A DNA stretch of 64,000 nucleotides, from positions 62,001 to 126,000 of the forward strand of contig NZ_FOLC01000004.1 in NCBI RefSeq assembly GCF_900112135.1, written 5' to 3'. Numbering within the stretch: position 1 is the first letter of the stretch; every line of letters begins with the position of its first letter. The stretch is from Collimonas sp. OK412 (GTDB taxonomy: Bacteria > Pseudomonadota > Gammaproteobacteria > Burkholderiales > Burkholderiaceae_D). This document shows positions 46,377-56,526 of the stretch, one piece after another. The notes beneath the pieces were generated by a model that had not been told where the DNA came from, did no database searches, and saw nothing but the letters and a program-made list of their open reading frames with translations. Made by a program: the position numbers and the translations under genes.

Positions 46377-47255
46377 ATGGATTTGCTATCTCTTGAAATT
46401 TTTCGCACCGTAGTGCGGGAAGGCGGCATCACGCGCGCGGCCGAGCAATTGCACCGGGTGCAGTCGAATGTGACGACACGCATACGCCAGCTCGAAACTT
46501 CATTGGGCGTGCCTCTGTTTTCACGCAATAACAAACGCCTGGTGCTGACGCCGGCCGGCGAGACCTTGCTCGGTTATGCCGAGCGCCTGCTGAACCTGGC
46601 CGGCGAAGCGCGCGAGGCGGTCCAGCCCGCGGTGCCGCAAGGACGCCTGCGCATCGGCTCGATGGAAAGCACCGCCGCCAGCCGTTTGCCGCTGCCGCTG
46701 GCGCGTTTCCACCAGGAATGGCCGGCAGTGCAACTGGAACTCAGCACCGGCGCCACCCAGCAGCTGATAGACCGGGTCCGTGCATTTACCCTGGACGCCG
46801 CCTTGGTCGCAGGCCCGCTGGATGACCCCTTGTTCGAGATGCTGCCCCTGTACGCAGAAGAACTGGTCGTGCTGGCCGCCCGCAACCATCCGCCGATCGC
46901 CAGTCCCGACGATGTGCAAAGCCGCACCCTGGTCGCCTTCGAACACGGCTGTGCCTACCGCCGCCACGCCGAAAACTGGCTAGCCTCCGGCAGCATCCCC
47001 GGCCGCCGCCCGGACCGCATCCTGGAACTAGGCTCCTACCACGCCATGCTAGCCTGCGTCGCCGCCGGCGCCGGCATCGCCCTGGCCCCCCGGTCCGTCC
47101 TGGAATTGCACAACAACACCCAAAGCCTGGCCACCTACCCAATCGGCCCCGCAGGCCAAGTCACCACCTACCTGATCCGCCGCCACGACTACACCTCCCC
47201 AGCCTTCGACGCCCTAAGCCAGATCCTGCAAACCGAAGCCATCGCCAACAATTAG
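46377..47255 (+). CDS. LysR-family transcriptional regulator
   Basis: The 292-residue protein starts directly with the LysR winged helix-turn-helix (LSLEIFRTVVREGGITRAAEQLHRVQSNVTTRIRQLETSLG) and has a periplasmic-binding-protein-like effector domain (GRLRIGSMESTAASRLPLPLARF). It resembles the PtxR/CynR-type branch. It is divergent from the nitronate monooxygenase and MFS genes, so it probably controls them and itself. The gene ends at the first RAYT-flanking repeat; the last 230 bases are unusually rich in CCT/CTA-type codons, as if under changed mutation bias near the element. Confidence 0.9.
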   Translation: MDLLSLEIFRTVVREGGITRAAEQLHRVQSNVTTRIRQLETSLGVPLFSRNNKRLVLTPAGETLLGYAERLLNLAGEAREAVQPAVPQGRLRIGSMESTAASRLPLPLARFHQEWPAVQLELSTGATQQLIDRVRAFTLDAALVAGPLDDPLFEMLPLYAEELVVLAARNHPPIASPDDVQSRTLVAFEHGCAYRRHAENWLASGSIPGRRPDRILELGSYHAMLACVAAGAGIALAPRSVLELHNNTQSLATYPIGPAGQVTTYLIRRHDYTSPAFDALSQILQTEAIANN

Positions 47256-47279
47256 AACAATTAGGGTCAGAGTCAAATT
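47256..47279 (+). repeat. Left outer inverted repeat of the RAYT element
   Basis: A 24-base sequence containing ATTAGGGTCAGAGTCAAATT starts right after the LysR stop codon. Its exact reverse complement is at 48166-48189. The core GGGTCAGAGTC recurs at 47298 in the same orientation. This is one arm of the outer boundary of the mobile element. Confidence 0.85.
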
Positions 47280-47293
47280 GTTTAAGGCAAATC

Positions 47294-47317
47294 AAATAGG
47301 GTCAGAGTCGAATTATT
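47294..47317 (+). repeat. Left inner repeat of the RAYT element
   Basis: This is a second copy of the GGGTCAGAGTC core in the same direction as the outer copy. Its first 21 bases match the reverse complement of 48118-48138 with two mismatches. It lies 39 bases before the transposase start. Confidence 0.8.
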
Positions 47318-47356
47318 CGATAAAATGCGGACATCATCAGATAACCCCTTTCTGCC

Positions 47357-48079
47357 ATGGCTCGCCTGCCCCGACTCGTCATTCCCAACCAGCCGCATCA
47401 CCTGATCCAGCGTGGCGTTGATCGCCAGGCAATCTTCCGCGAGACGGAAGATTATGTGAATTTCCTTGCCCGCCTGCGCGAAGCGGCCAAGCAATACAAG
47501 GTGGCTATCCACGCTTACGTGCTGATGACCAATCATGTGCATTTGCTGGCAACGCCTTCCGATGCGGAGGGTTTGGCCAGGATGATGCAGTGGGTAGGGC
47601 GCTTCTATGTGCCTTATTTCAATCAAAAATACGGACGTGTCGGGACTTTGTGGCAAGGACGCTACAGGGCCACGGTGATCGATTCGGAGCCTTATTTCAT
47701 GTTGTGCAGCTGCTACATCGACCAGAATCCGGTGCGCGCAGGCATCGTTGCAACGGCTGGCGAGTATCCGTGGTCGAGCTATCTACACCATGTCGGCGTC
47801 AAGGCGGATCCCCTGGTGGTGGACCATGCCCTGTACTGGGCACTAGGCAACACACCCTTCGATCGCGAAGCTGCTTATAAGCAAATGGCAGAGCAAGCAC
47901 TCACATCCGACCAGGCGCGCCAACTGGCTGATGCTACCAACAAGGGTTGGCCGCTGGGTACGGAAAAATTCAAGTCAAGCCTGGAAAAACAGGGCACTCT
48001 CAGGGTGCGCCCGGCCAAGCGCGGGCGTCCCTTCAAGACTCTGGCCGACGTCGCTGATCCGCAGGCCGGGCGCAAATAA
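47357..48079 (+). CDS. REP-associated tyrosine transposase (RAYT, Y1 family)
   Basis: The 240-residue protein is a Y1-type HUH nuclease related to the IS200/IS605 transposases and to domesticated RAYTs that act on REP sequences. It shows the HUH motif His60-Val-His62 (VLMTNHVHLLATP), the catalytic Tyr120 in YIDQNPVRAG, the N-terminal ARLPRLVIPNQPHHLIQRG and the RYR/WQGRY DNA-contact segment. A basic C-terminal tail (VRPAKRGRP) follows. The gene is bracketed by nested inverted repeats and is apparently intact. Confidence 0.93.
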   Translation: MARLPRLVIPNQPHHLIQRGVDRQAIFRETEDYVNFLARLREAAKQYKVAIHAYVLMTNHVHLLATPSDAEGLARMMQWVGRFYVPYFNQKYGRVGTLWQGRYRATVIDSEPYFMLCSCYIDQNPVRAGIVATAGEYPWSSYLHHVGVKADPLVVDHALYWALGNTPFDREAAYKQMAEQALTSDQARQLADATNKGWPLGTEKFKSSLEKQGTLRVRPAKRGRPFKTLADVADPQAGRK

Positions 48080-48117
48080 AAAATGACCTGCAGGGCAACA
48101 AAACCATCAAATGCACC

Positions 48118-48138
48118 AATTTGACTCTGTCCCTATTT
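48118..48138 (-). repeat. Right inner repeat of the RAYT element
   Basis: AATTTGACTCTGTCCCTATT (plus one T) is an inverted, slightly diverged copy of the left inner repeat. It carries CTCTGTCCC rather than CTCTGACCC, the variant also found in the gltB-gltD gap. Confidence 0.8.
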
Positions 48139-48165
48139 AATTTTGGTGCAAAATTTAACCTGAAT

Positions 48166-48189
48166 AATTTGACTCTGACCCTAATTGTT
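48166..48189 (-). repeat. Right outer inverted repeat of the RAYT element
   Basis: This 24-base sequence, containing TTTGACTCTGACCCTAATTG, is the exact reverse complement of 47256-47279. It marks the right border of the element about 70 bases before the gltB start, so it lies close to or inside the gltB promoter. Confidence 0.85.
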
Positions 48190-48257
48190 TTGATTGAAGT
48201 CTGGATCTGTCTGCACTATTCTTAATATCCTTACTCTCAAAGTGGTGGAGCAACGTT

Positions 48258-51200
48258 ATGCATGCGCAAGGTTTATACGATCCGGCTAATGAACATGATG
48301 CCTGTGGCGTCGGGTTTATTGCTCACATCAAGGGCAACAAGAGTCACTCGATCATTGAGCAGGGTCTGCTGATCCTGAAGAATCTTGATCATCGGGGCGC
48401 GGTCGGGGCGGATAAGCTGATGGGTGATGGCGCCGGGATCCTGATCCAGGTGCCCGACCAGTTCTACCGTGAAGAGATGGCGAAGCTGGGCGTGATCTTG
48501 CCGCCGCCGGGCGAATTCGGTGTCGGCATGGTGTTTTTGCCAAAAGAGAATGCTTCGCGCATCGCCTGCGAGCAGGAAATCGAACGCGCGGTGCTGGCTG
48601 AAGGCCAGGTCGTGCTGGGCTGGCGCGATGTGCCGGTGGATATCGAGATGCCGATGTCGCCTACGGTGCGCGACAAGGAACCGGTGATCCGCCAGATTTT
48701 CATCGGCCGCGGCCCGGACATCATGGTGACCGATGCGCTCGAGCGCAAGTTGTATGTGATCCGTAAATCTTCCGGCCACGCGATCCAGGCGCTGAACCTG
48801 TTGCACGGCAAGGAATTCTTCGTGCCGTCGATGTCGGCGCGTACCGTGGTCTACAAAGGATTGCTGCTGGCGGACCAGGTCGGCGTCTATTACAAGGACC
48901 TGCAGGATCCACGCTGCCTGTCGGCGCTGGCGCTGGTCCACCAGCGTTTCTCCACAAATACTTTCCCTGAATGGCCGCTGGCCCACCCGTACCGCCTGCT
49001 GGCGCACAACGGCGAAATCAACACCGTCAAGGGCAACTTCAACTGGATGCGCGCCCGCGAAGGCGTGATGAAGTCGCATGTGCTGGGCGACGACCTGAAG
49101 AAACTGTTCCCGCTGATCTATGAAGGCCAGTCCGATACCGCCTGTTTCGACAACGCGCTGGAACTGCTGCTGATGTCCGGCTACCCGATCGCGCAAGCGA
49201 TGATGATGATGATCCCGGAAGCGTGGGAAAACCATGCCACCATGGATGACAACCGCCGCGCTTTCTACGAATACCACGCAGCGATGATGGAGCCATGGGA
49301 CGGCCCGGCGGCGATGGCGTTCACCGACGGCCGCCATATCGGCGGCACCCTGGACCGCAACGGCCTGCGTCCGGCGCGTTACATCGTCACCGACGACGAC
49401 TTCGTGGTGATGGCGTCGGAATCCGGCGTACTGCCGATCCCGGAATCCAAGATCATCCAGAAGTGGCGCCTGCAGCCAGGCAAGATGTTCCTGATCGACC
49501 TCGACGCCGGCCGCATCATCGACGACAAGGAATTGAAAGACACCTTCGCCAACGCCAAACCGTACAAGCAATGGATTGAATCGGTGCGGGTCAAGCTGGA
49601 CGAGCTGAAATCGGAGCCGTCCGAATCCGGTTCGACCATCCCGCTGCTGGACCGCCAGCAGCTGTTCGGCTACACCCAGGAAGACATCAAGTTCCTGATG
49701 TCGCCGATGGCGGCCGCCGCTGAAGAAGCGATCGGCTCCATGGGCAACGACTCGCCGCTGGCGGTCATGTCCAACAAGAACAAGACGCTGTACCACTACT
49801 TCAAGCAGTTGTTCGCGCAAGTCACCAACCCGCCTATCGATCCGATCCGCGAAGCCATGGTGATGTCGCTGGTGTCCTTCATCGGACCGAAGCCGAACAT
49901 GCTGGACACCAACAACATCAACCCGCCGATGCGGCTCGAAGTCACGCAGCCGATCCTGAACTACGACGACATCGCCAAGCTGCGCAATATCGGCGCCCAC
50001 ACCGGCGGCAAGTTCAAGTCGCATGAGCTCAACATCTGCTATCCGGTAGCCTGGGGCAAGGAAGGCATCGAAGCGCGCCTGGCGTCGCTGTGCGCCAAGG
50101 CGGTCGATGCAGTCAAGTCCGGCCACAACATCCTGATCGTGTCGGACCGCAAGGTCGATGCCGAGCAGGTAGCGATTCCAGCCTTGCTCGCCACCTCGGC
50201 AATCCACCAGCATCTGGTGAGCAAGGGCCTGCGCACGTCGACCGGCCTGGTGGTGGAAACCGGTTCCGCGCGTGAGACGCATCACTTCGCATTGCTGGCA
50301 GGCTATGGCGCCGAAGCCATCCATCCCTACCTGGCGATGGATACGTTGACGGAACTTGCGCACGGCTTGCCGGGCGCGCTGTCGCCGGAAAAGGCGATCT
50401 ACAACTTCCAGAAAGCAATCGGCAAGGGCTTGCTGAAGGTCATGTCGAAGATGGGCATTTCGACCTACATGTCGTATTGCGGCGCGCAGATTTTCGAAGC
50501 GATCGGCCTCAACAAGAGCATGACCCAGAAGTACTTCAAAGGTACGTCGTCGAATGTCGAAGGCATAGGTGTATTTGAAGTGGCGGAAGAAGCCTTGCGC
50601 CTGCATCGCGCCGCGTTCAGCGACGATCCGGTGCTAGCCAACGCGCTCGACGCCGGCGGCGAATATGCATTCCGCATCCGCGGCGAAGAGCACATGTGGA
50701 CGCCGGACGCGATCGCCAAGCTGCAGCACTCGACCCGCGCCAACAACTTCAACAGCTATAAAGAATACGCACAGCTGATCAACGACCAGTCCAAGCGCCA
50801 CATGACCTTGCGCGGCCTGTTTGAATTCAAGATCGATCCAAGCAAGGCGATCCCATTGGATGAAGTCGAGCCGGCCAAGGAAATCGTCAAGCGTTTCGCT
50901 ACCGGCGCGATGTCGCTCGGTTCGATCTCGACGGAAGCGCACGCCACGCTGGCAGTGGCGATGAACCGCATCGGCGGCAAGTCCAACACTGGTGAAGGCG
51001 GCGAGGACGAGAACCGCTATCGCCAGGAATTGAAGGGCATCCCGATCAAGCAGGGCGAAACGCTGGCATCGGTGATCGGCAAGGACCGTATCGAAGTCGA
51101 TATTCCGCTGCAGGCCGGCGATTCGCTGCGTTCGCGCATCAAGCAGGTGGCGTCCGGGCGTTTCGGCGTCACCGCGGAATACCTGATTTCGGCCGACCAG

Positions 51201-52946
51201 ATCCAGATCAAGATGGCGCAAGGCGCCAAGCCGGGCGAGGGCGGCCAGCTGCCGGGCCACAAAGTATCCGAATACATCGCCAAGCTGCGTTTCTCGGTGC
51301 CGGGCGTCGGGCTGATTTCGCCGCCGCCGCACCATGACATCTATTCGATCGAAGACCTGGCGCAGCTGATCCACGATCTGAAGAACGTCAATCCGCGCGC
51401 TTCGATTTCAGTCAAGCTGGTGTCGGAAGTCGGCGTCGGCACCGTGGCGGCGGGTGTCGCCAAGGCCAAGTCGGACCACGTGGTGATCGCCGGCCACGAT
51501 GGCGGCACTGGCGCCTCGCCTTTGTCGTCGATCAAGCATGCCGGCTCGCCTTGGGAATTGGGCCTGGCGGAAACCCAGCAAACGCTGGTGTTGAACGGCT
51601 TGCGCAACCGTATCCGGGTCCAGGCCGACGGCCAGATGAAGACCGGCCGCGACGTCGTGATCGGCGCCTTGCTGGGCGCCGATGAATTCGGTTTTGCCAC
51701 TGCGCCGCTGGTAGTCGAAGGCTGCATCATGATGCGCAAATGCCACCTGAACACTTGCCCGGTCGGCGTTGCCACGCAAGATCCGGTGCTGCGCGCCAAG
51801 TTCTCCGGCAAGCCTGAGCATGTGGTCAACTTCTTTTTCTTCATCGCCGAAGAAGTGCGCCAGATCATGGCGTCGCTGGGCATCCGCAGTTTCAACGAAC
51901 TGATCGGCCGCGCCGACCTGCTCGACAAGTCGCGAGCGATCACGCACTGGAAAGCACAAGGCCTGGATTTCAGCCGCATTTTCTACCAGCCGGCATTGCC
52001 TGAAGGCGGCGTGTATTACCACACCGAAGAACAGGACCACGGCCTCGACCGGGCGCTGGACCACAAGCTGATTGGACAAGCCAAGGCGGCGCTGGACAAG
52101 GGCGAGCGCGTCTCGTTCATCTCGCCGATCAAGAACCTGAACCGCACCGTCGGCGCCATGCTGTCTGGCGAAGTGGCAAAAAAATACGGTCACGAGGGCC
52201 TGCCCGACGACACCATCCACATCCAGCTGCAGGGCACCGCAGGCCAGTCGGCAGGCGCGTTCCTGGCGCATGGCGTGACGCTGGACCTGGTTGGCGAGGG
52301 TAATGACTATGTCGGCAAGGGTTTGTCGGGCGGCCGCATCATCGTGCGTCCGAACACCGAGTTCCGCGGCCGCGCGGTCGACAACATCATCGCCGGCAAC
52401 ACGGTGCTGTACGGCGCCATCGCCGGCGAGGCTTTCCTCAACGGCGTTGCCGGCGAACGTTTCGCGGTGCGCAACTCCGGCGCGATTGCCGTGGTTGAAG
52501 GCACCGGCGACCATGGCTGCGAATACATGACCGGCGGTACGGTAGTGGTGCTGGGTGAAACCGGCCGCAACTTCGGCGCCGGCATGTCTGGCGGCCTGGC
52601 TTATGTCTACGATCCGGACGGCACGTTTGCCGCGCAATGCAATATGGCGATGGTGACGCTGGAGCCGGTGCTGAGCCAGGGCGAGCAGGAAGCCACGATC
52701 GATAAGGCGATCTGGCACAGCATGGCGCGCGGCGGCGAAGTGCAGGCTGACGAGGCGATCCTGAAAGGCTTGATCGAACGCCACTTCAAGTACACCGGCA
52801 GCACCCGCGCCCGCAACCTGCTGGACAACTGGGTTGCGTCGCGCAGCAAATTCGTCAAGGTGTTCCCGACCGAGTACAAGCGGGCGCTGGGCGAATTGAA
52901 TGCGGTGCGCAGCACCGCGCCAGCCAAGGAAAAAGTCGCTGCTTAG
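48258..52946 (+). CDS. gltB: Glutamate synthase (NADPH) large subunit
   Basis: GltB makes glutamate from glutamine and 2-oxoglutarate with electrons passed from GltD. The 1562-residue protein has an N-terminal class II glutamine amidotransferase domain whose nucleophile is Cys16 ([13 protein letters not shown]), normally exposed by removing the first residues. A central domain and the FMN-binding synthase barrel follow ([35 protein letters not shown]), with a 3Fe-4S cluster motif ([15 protein letters not shown]) and a C-terminal beta-helix ([20 protein letters not shown]). GGAG precedes the ATG. gltD follows after a REP-bearing gap. Confidence 0.98.
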   Translation: MHAQGLYDPANEHDACGVGFIAHIKGNKSHSIIEQGLLILKNLDHRGAVGADKLMGDGAGILIQVPDQFYREEMAKLGVILPPPGEFGVGMVFLPKENASRIACEQEIERAVLAEGQVVLGWRDVPVDIEMPMSPTVRDKEPVIRQIFIGRGPDIMVTDALERKLYVIRKSSGHAIQALNLLHGKEFFVPSMSARTVVYKGLLLADQVGVYYKDLQDPRCLSALALVHQRFSTNTFPEWPLAHPYRLLAHNGEINTVKGNFNWMRAREGVMKSHVLGDDLKKLFPLIYEGQSDTACFDNALELLLMSGYPIAQAMMMMIPEAWENHATMDDNRRAFYEYHAAMMEPWDGPAAMAFTDGRHIGGTLDRNGLRPARYIVTDDDFVVMASESGVLPIPESKIIQKWRLQPGKMFLIDLDAGRIIDDKELKDTFANAKPYKQWIESVRVKLDELKSEPSESGSTIPLLDRQQLFGYTQEDIKFLMSPMAAAAEEAIGSMGNDSPLAVMSNKNKTLYHYFKQLFAQVTNPPIDPIREAMVMSLVSFIGPKPNMLDTNNINPPMRLEVTQPILNYDDIAKLRNIGAHTGGKFKSHELNICYPVAWGKEGIEARLASLCAKAVDAVKSGHNILIVSDRKVDAEQVAIPALLATSAIHQHLVSKGLRTSTGLVVETGSARETHHFALLAGYGAEAIHPYLAMDTLTELAHGLPGALSPEKAIYNFQKAIGKGLLKVMSKMGISTYMSYCGAQIFEAIGLNKSMTQKYFKGTSSNVEGIGVFEVAEEALRLHRAAFSDDPVLANALDAGGEYAFRIRGEEHMWTPDAIAKLQHSTRANNFNSYKEYAQLINDQSKRHMTLRGLFEFKIDPSKAIPLDEVEPAKEIVKRFATGAMSLGSISTEAHATLAVAMNRIGGKSNTGEGGEDENRYRQELKGIPIKQGETLASVIGKDRIEVDIPLQAGDSLRSRIKQVASGRFGVTAEYLISADQIQIKMAQGAKPGEGGQLPGHKVSEYIAKLRFSVPGVGLISPPPHHDIYSIEDLAQLIHDLKNVNPRASISVKLVSEVGVGTVAAGVAKAKSDHVVIAGHDGGTGASPLSSIKHAGSPWELGLAETQQTLVLNGLRNRIRVQADGQMKTGRDVVIGALLGADEFGFATAPLVVEGCIMMRKCHLNTCPVGVATQDPVLRAKFSGKPEHVVNFFFFIAEEVRQIMASLGIRSFNELIGRADLLDKSRAITHWKAQGLDFSRIFYQPALPEGGVYYHTEEQDHGLDRALDHKLIGQAKAALDKGERVSFISPIKNLNRTVGAMLSGEVAKKYGHEGLPDDTIHIQLQGTAGQSAGAFLAHGVTLDLVGEGNDYVGKGLSGGRIIVRPNTEFRGRAVDNIIAGNTVLYGAIAGEAFLNGVAGERFAVRNSGAIAVVEGTGDHGCEYMTGGTVVVLGETGRNFGAGMSGGLAYVYDPDGTFAAQCNMAMVTLEPVLSQGEQEATIDKAIWHSMARGGEVQADEAILKGLIERHFKYTGSTRARNLLDNWVASRSKFVKVFPTEYKRALGELNAVRSTAPAKEKVAA

Positions 52947-52962
52947 TTAGCTGGAGTAGCTT

Positions 52963-52975
52963 GGGGCAGAGTGAC
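52963..52975 (+). repeat. Solitary REP-like core in the gltB-gltD gap (copy 1)
   Basis: GGGGCAGAGTGAC lies 16 bases after the gltB stop and is a degenerate copy of the GGG(A/T)CAGAGTC core seen around the RAYT gene 5 kb upstream. Confidence 0.55.
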
Positions 52976-53010
52976 TTTCTTTGCTGCTTAATCATCGTGT
53001 CTGATTAGTT

Positions 53011-53088
53011 GGGGACAGAGTCGCACGGAGAGTGTAATTCGCCGCACGGCGGCGGCTCTTAAACCCTACCCGGGCGGCTCTGTCCCGC
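53011..53088. repeat. REP-like inverted pair in the gltB-gltD gap (copies 2 and 3)
   Basis: GGGGACAGAGTCGC at 53011-53024 and GCGGCTCTGTCCCGC at 53075-53089 form an inverted pair with a 9-bp perfect core (GGGACAGAG with CTCTGTCCC). A second GC-rich dyad lies between them. The pair could fold into a long hairpin in the gltBD message. The core matches the RAYT-flanking repeats, so this is probably a REP-type doublet lacking its own transposase. Confidence 0.72.
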
Positions 53089-53111
53089 AATTGATAAAAA
53101 GTGAGTGAAAA

Positions 53112-54575
53112 ATGGGAAAAGTAACAGGATTCATGGAGTTCCAGCGGGTCGGCGAAACGTATGAAGCTCCAGTGGCGCGCAAGAAGCATTACAAGGAATT
53201 CATCCTCAGCCTGAGCAACGACGAAGCCAAGACCCAAGGCGCGCGCTGCATGGATTGCGGCATTCCGTTCTGTAACAACGGCTGCCCGGTCAACAACATC
53301 ATTCCCGACTGGAACGACCTGGTGTATCGCGGCGCTTATCACGAAGCGCTGGAGACCCTGCATTCGACCAACAACTTCCCGGAGTTTACCGGCCGCATCT
53401 GCCCGGCGCCATGCGAAAGCGCATGTACGCTCGGCATCAACAGCGATCCGGTCGGCATCAAGTCGATCGAGCACTTCATTGTCGACAAGGGCTGGGAAAA
53501 CGGCTGGATCGTGCCGCAGCCGCCTCTGGTCAAGACCGGCAAGAAAGTCGCCGTGGTGGGCTCCGGCCCCGCCGGCCTGGCGGCGGCGCAGCAGCTGGCG
53601 CGCATCGGCCATGACGTCACCGTGTTTGAAAAGAGCGATCGGGTCGGCGGCCTGCTGCGTTACGGCATCCCCGATTTCAAGATGGAAAAATCCCATATCG
53701 ACCGCCGCGTCGAACAGATGGAAGCCGAAGGCGTGACCTTCCGCACCGGCGTCCTGGTCGGCAAGGATTTCCCGGCCAATGTAAATAACTGGGCCAAGAA
53801 GACCATTGCGCCGGACGAATTGAAGGCCGAGTTCGACGCCGTGGTGATCGCCGGCGGCGCCGAGCAGCCGCGCGACCTGCCGGTGCCGGGGCGCGAGCTG
53901 AAGGGCGTCCATTTCGCCATGGATTTCCTGCCGCAGCAAAACAAGGTCAACGCCGGCGACAAGGTCAAGGACCAGATTCTGGCTGGCGGCAAGCACGTAG
54001 TGGTGATCGGCGGCGGCGATACCGGTTCCGATTGCGTCGGCACCTCCAATCGCCAGGGGGCGGTATCGATCCAGCAGTTTGAACTGATGCCGCAGCCACC
54101 GGAGCTGGAAAACAAGCCGCTGGTATGGCCGTACTGGCCGACCAAGCTGCGCACTTCGTCGTCGCACGAAGAAGGCTGCGACCGCGACTGGGCAGTGGCC
54201 ACCAAGCGCCTGGAAGGCAAGAACGGCAAGGTCGAGAAACTGATCGCCGCCCGCGTCGAATGGAAAGACGGCAAGATGCAGGAAGTGCCGGATTCGGAAT
54301 TCGAGATGAAGGCCGACCTGGTGTTCCTGGCCATGGGTTTCGTCTCGCCGGTGGCGCAGGTGCTGGAAGCGTTTGGCGTCGACAAGGATGCGCGCGGCAA
54401 CGCCAAGGCCACTACCGACGGCGACGCCTGCTACAAGACATCGGTCGACAAGGTGTTTGCCGCCGGCGACATGCGCCGCGGCCAGTCGCTGGTGGTATGG
54501 GCTATCCGCGAAGGTCGCCAGTGCGCACGCGCAGTCGATGAGTTCCTGATGGGGGCATCGGTTTTGCCACGGTAA
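53112..54575 (+). CDS. gltD: Glutamate synthase small subunit
   Basis: GltD takes electrons from NADPH via FAD and iron-sulfur clusters and passes them to GltB. The 487-residue protein has the N-terminal cysteine clusters [18 protein letters not shown] and [12 protein letters not shown], an FAD-binding motif [19 protein letters not shown], and an NADPH-binding motif [16 protein letters not shown]. The C-terminal [30 protein letters not shown] is standard. Length is normal. It is separated from gltB by 165 bases containing REP-like repeats. Confidence 0.98.
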   Translation: MGKVTGFMEFQRVGETYEAPVARKKHYKEFILSLSNDEAKTQGARCMDCGIPFCNNGCPVNNIIPDWNDLVYRGAYHEALETLHSTNNFPEFTGRICPAPCESACTLGINSDPVGIKSIEHFIVDKGWENGWIVPQPPLVKTGKKVAVVGSGPAGLAAAQQLARIGHDVTVFEKSDRVGGLLRYGIPDFKMEKSHIDRRVEQMEAEGVTFRTGVLVGKDFPANVNNWAKKTIAPDELKAEFDAVVIAGGAEQPRDLPVPGRELKGVHFAMDFLPQQNKVNAGDKVKDQILAGGKHVVVIGGGDTGSDCVGTSNRQGAVSIQQFELMPQPPELENKPLVWPYWPTKLRTSSSHEEGCDRDWAVATKRLEGKNGKVEKLIAARVEWKDGKMQEVPDSEFEMKADLVFLAMGFVSPVAQVLEAFGVDKDARGNAKATTDGDACYKTSVDKVFAAGDMRRGQSLVVWAIREGRQCARAVDEFLMGASVLPR

Positions 54576-54611
54576 TACTGCGCAGCTTTTTGCTGTCGCT
54601 AAATAAAGAAG

Positions 54612-54647
54612 GAGCATGTCAGTGGCAACACCGGCATGCTCTTTTTT
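54612..54647 (+). terminator. Rho-independent terminator of gltBD
   Basis: GAGCATG pairs with CATGCTC at the ends of a 30-base hairpin that also has an inner GTG/CAC pairing, and a six-base T-run follows directly. It lies 36 bases after the gltD stop and separates gltBD from the mla operon. Confidence 0.88.
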
Positions 54648-54793
54648 CTGCAGCACATGTTTTTGTACATGCATCCGGGCAATAGTCAAACTGTTGTAAT
54701 ACAGGCACATGCCAGTCTGCCTACTATTGCCCGGCCCTGAACGATTGTCGCATTTGCACTACAATAGCCCCTTTGATTTATTCGGTGGATGGT

Positions 54794-55597
54794 GTGGCAA
54801 ATATCGTCGAAATTCGTGATCTGCAGTTTGGCTATGGTGAGAGGTCGATTTTATCGGGTCTCAACATGGACTTCGCACGCGGCAAGGTGATCGCCGTCAT
54901 GGGCGGCTCCGGCTCCGGCAAGACCACCATATTGCGGCTGATCGGCGGCCAGCTCAAGCCGCAGGCCGGCAGCGTCAAGGTCGACGGCGAAACGGTGCAC
55001 GCATTGTCGACCCCGGGCCTGTATGCCTTGCGGCGCAAGATGGGCATGCTGTTCCAGAGCGGCGCCTTGTTTACCGACCTGACCGCATTTGAAAACGTGG
55101 CTTTCCCGCTGCGCGAACACACCAACCTGTCGCCGGAACTGCTGAACAACCTGGTGCTGCTGAAATTGAATGCGGTCGGCTTGCGCAATGCAGCGCAGCT
55201 GAAGCCGTCCGAGATTTCCGGCGGCATGGCCCGGCGCGTGGCGCTGGCGCGCGCAATTGCCCTGGATCCGTCGTTGATCATGTATGACGAACCGTTCGCC
55301 GGCCTGGATCCGATTTCCATGGGCGTGACGGCCAACCTGATCCGCAAGCTCAACGATGCGCTGGGCTCTACCAGCATCCTGGTGTCGCATGACGTCCATG
55401 AGTCGTTCAGCATTGCCGACTACGTGTATTTCCTCTCGCAGGGACAAATCGTGGCGCAGGGCACGCCGGCAGAGATGCAGGCGTCGGCCCATCCGTACGT
55501 GAAGCAATTCGTCAACGCTGAACCTGATGGTCCGGTGCCGTTCCATTATCCCGGCAAGTCGCTGGCCGAGGACCTGGGCTTGAAGGGGCGCGGCTGA
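54794..55597 (+). CDS. mlaF: Phospholipid ABC transporter ATP-binding protein MlaF
   Basis: MlaF is the ATPase of the MlaFEDB inner-membrane complex that moves phospholipids between the membranes and keeps the outer leaflet asymmetric. The product of about 267 residues has Walker A GGSGSGKTT, the signature ISGGMARRVALARAI, Walker B IMYDEPFAGLDPIS and the switch His in LVSHDVHES. The SGGMxxR signature is typical of MCE-linked ATPases. The likely start is the GTG at 54794 (VANIVEIRDLQFGYG), because homologues begin there; TTG at 54773 and GTG at 54785 are alternatives. Its stop overlaps mlaE. Confidence 0.94.
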   Translation: MANIVEIRDLQFGYGERSILSGLNMDFARGKVIAVMGGSGSGKTTILRLIGGQLKPQAGSVKVDGETVHALSTPGLYALRRKMGMLFQSGALFTDLTAFENVAFPLREHTNLSPELLNNLVLLKLNAVGLRNAAQLKPSEISGGMARRVALARAIALDPSLIMYDEPFAGLDPISMGVTANLIRKLNDALGSTSILVSHDVHESFSIADYVYFLSQGQIVAQGTPAEMQASAHPYVKQFVNAEPDGPVPFHYPGKSLAEDLGLKGRG

Positions 55598-56397
55598 TGC
55601 TGAACGTCGTAACCAAGTTTGTAAGCAATTCTCTTGCGGCGGTGGGACGCACGGTACGCGAATCGATTACCGGCCTGGGCCTCGCCACGCGCATGTTCTT
55701 TGCGATCCTGCGGGCGTCGCTCGGACTCTGGCGGCGGCCGCGGCTGATTACCGACCAGATCCATTTCATCGGCAATTATTCGCTGATCATCATTGGCGTA
55801 TCGGGCCTGTTTGTCGGTTTCGTGCTGGGTTTGCAGGGTTATTACACGCTCAACAAGTATGGTTCGGAACAGGCGCTGGGCTTGCTGGTGGCGCTGTCGC
55901 TGGTGCGCGAACTGGGGCCGGTAGTGACGGCGCTGCTGTTCGCCGGCCGCGCCGGCACTTCCCTGACTGCCGAAATCGGCCTGATGAAAGCCGGCGAGCA
56001 GCTGTCGGCGATGGAAATGATGGCGGTCGATCCCATGCAACGGGTCGTGGCGCCGCGTTTCTGGGCCGGCGTGGTAGCGATGCCGATGCTGGCAGCCTTG
56101 TTCAGCGCCCTGGGTATCTTTGGCGGCTACCTGGTCGGCGTCAAGCTGATCGGCGTCGATGAAGGCGCGTTCTGGTCGCAGATGCAGGGCGGCGTGGATA
56201 TCTGGCAAGATATCGCCAACGGGGTCTTGAAAAGCATTGTGTTTGGCGTCGCCGCAACGTTTGTGGCGGTATGGCAGGGCTATGAGGCAAAACCGACGCC
56301 GGAAGGCGTCTCCAGGGCAACCACGCGCACCGTGGTGATCTCGTCGCTGGCGGTACTGGGGCTGGACTTCCTGCTGACCGCCTTGATGTTTAACTAA
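55597..56397 (+). CDS. mlaE: Phospholipid ABC transporter permease MlaE
   Basis: MlaE is the MCE-type permease that forms the membrane core of the MlaFEDB complex. The 266-residue protein has an N-terminal interfacial helix and five or so transmembrane helices with family motifs LIIIGVSGLFVGFVLGLQGYYTLN, SLVRELGPVVTALLFAGRAGTSLTAEIGLM and EQLSAMEMMAVDPM. The start is translationally coupled to mlaF by a one-base overlap. A 129-base gap with an RNA hairpin follows before mlaD. Confidence 0.95.
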   Translation: MLNVVTKFVSNSLAAVGRTVRESITGLGLATRMFFAILRASLGLWRRPRLITDQIHFIGNYSLIIIGVSGLFVGFVLGLQGYYTLNKYGSEQALGLLVALSLVRELGPVVTALLFAGRAGTSLTAEIGLMKAGEQLSAMEMMAVDPMQRVVAPRFWAGVVAMPMLAALFSALGIFGGYLVGVKLIGVDEGAFWSQMQGGVDIWQDIANGVLKSIVFGVAATFVAVWQGYEAKPTPEGVSRATTRTVVISSLAVLGLDFLLTALMFN

Positions 56398-56410
56398 TTA
56401 TTTGCGCGAC

Positions 56411-56440
56411 TCCCGCTGCCTGTCATGTCGAGCAGCGGGA
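56411..56440 (+). other. RNA hairpin between mlaE and mlaD
   Basis: A 9-bp perfect stem (TCCCGCTGC with GCAGCGGGA, 12-base loop) lies 13 bases after the mlaE stop; with one mismatch it extends to 12 bp. No T-tract follows, so it is more likely an mRNA processing or stability element than an intrinsic terminator. Confidence 0.6.
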
Positions 56441-56526
56441 ATCAAACCGTAGCAGCGCGTTTTACTTCTCGTTACTATTTTCTCTTCGAGATATTGTTCG
56501 CGATGGTATTTTTAAGGTGATGAATC

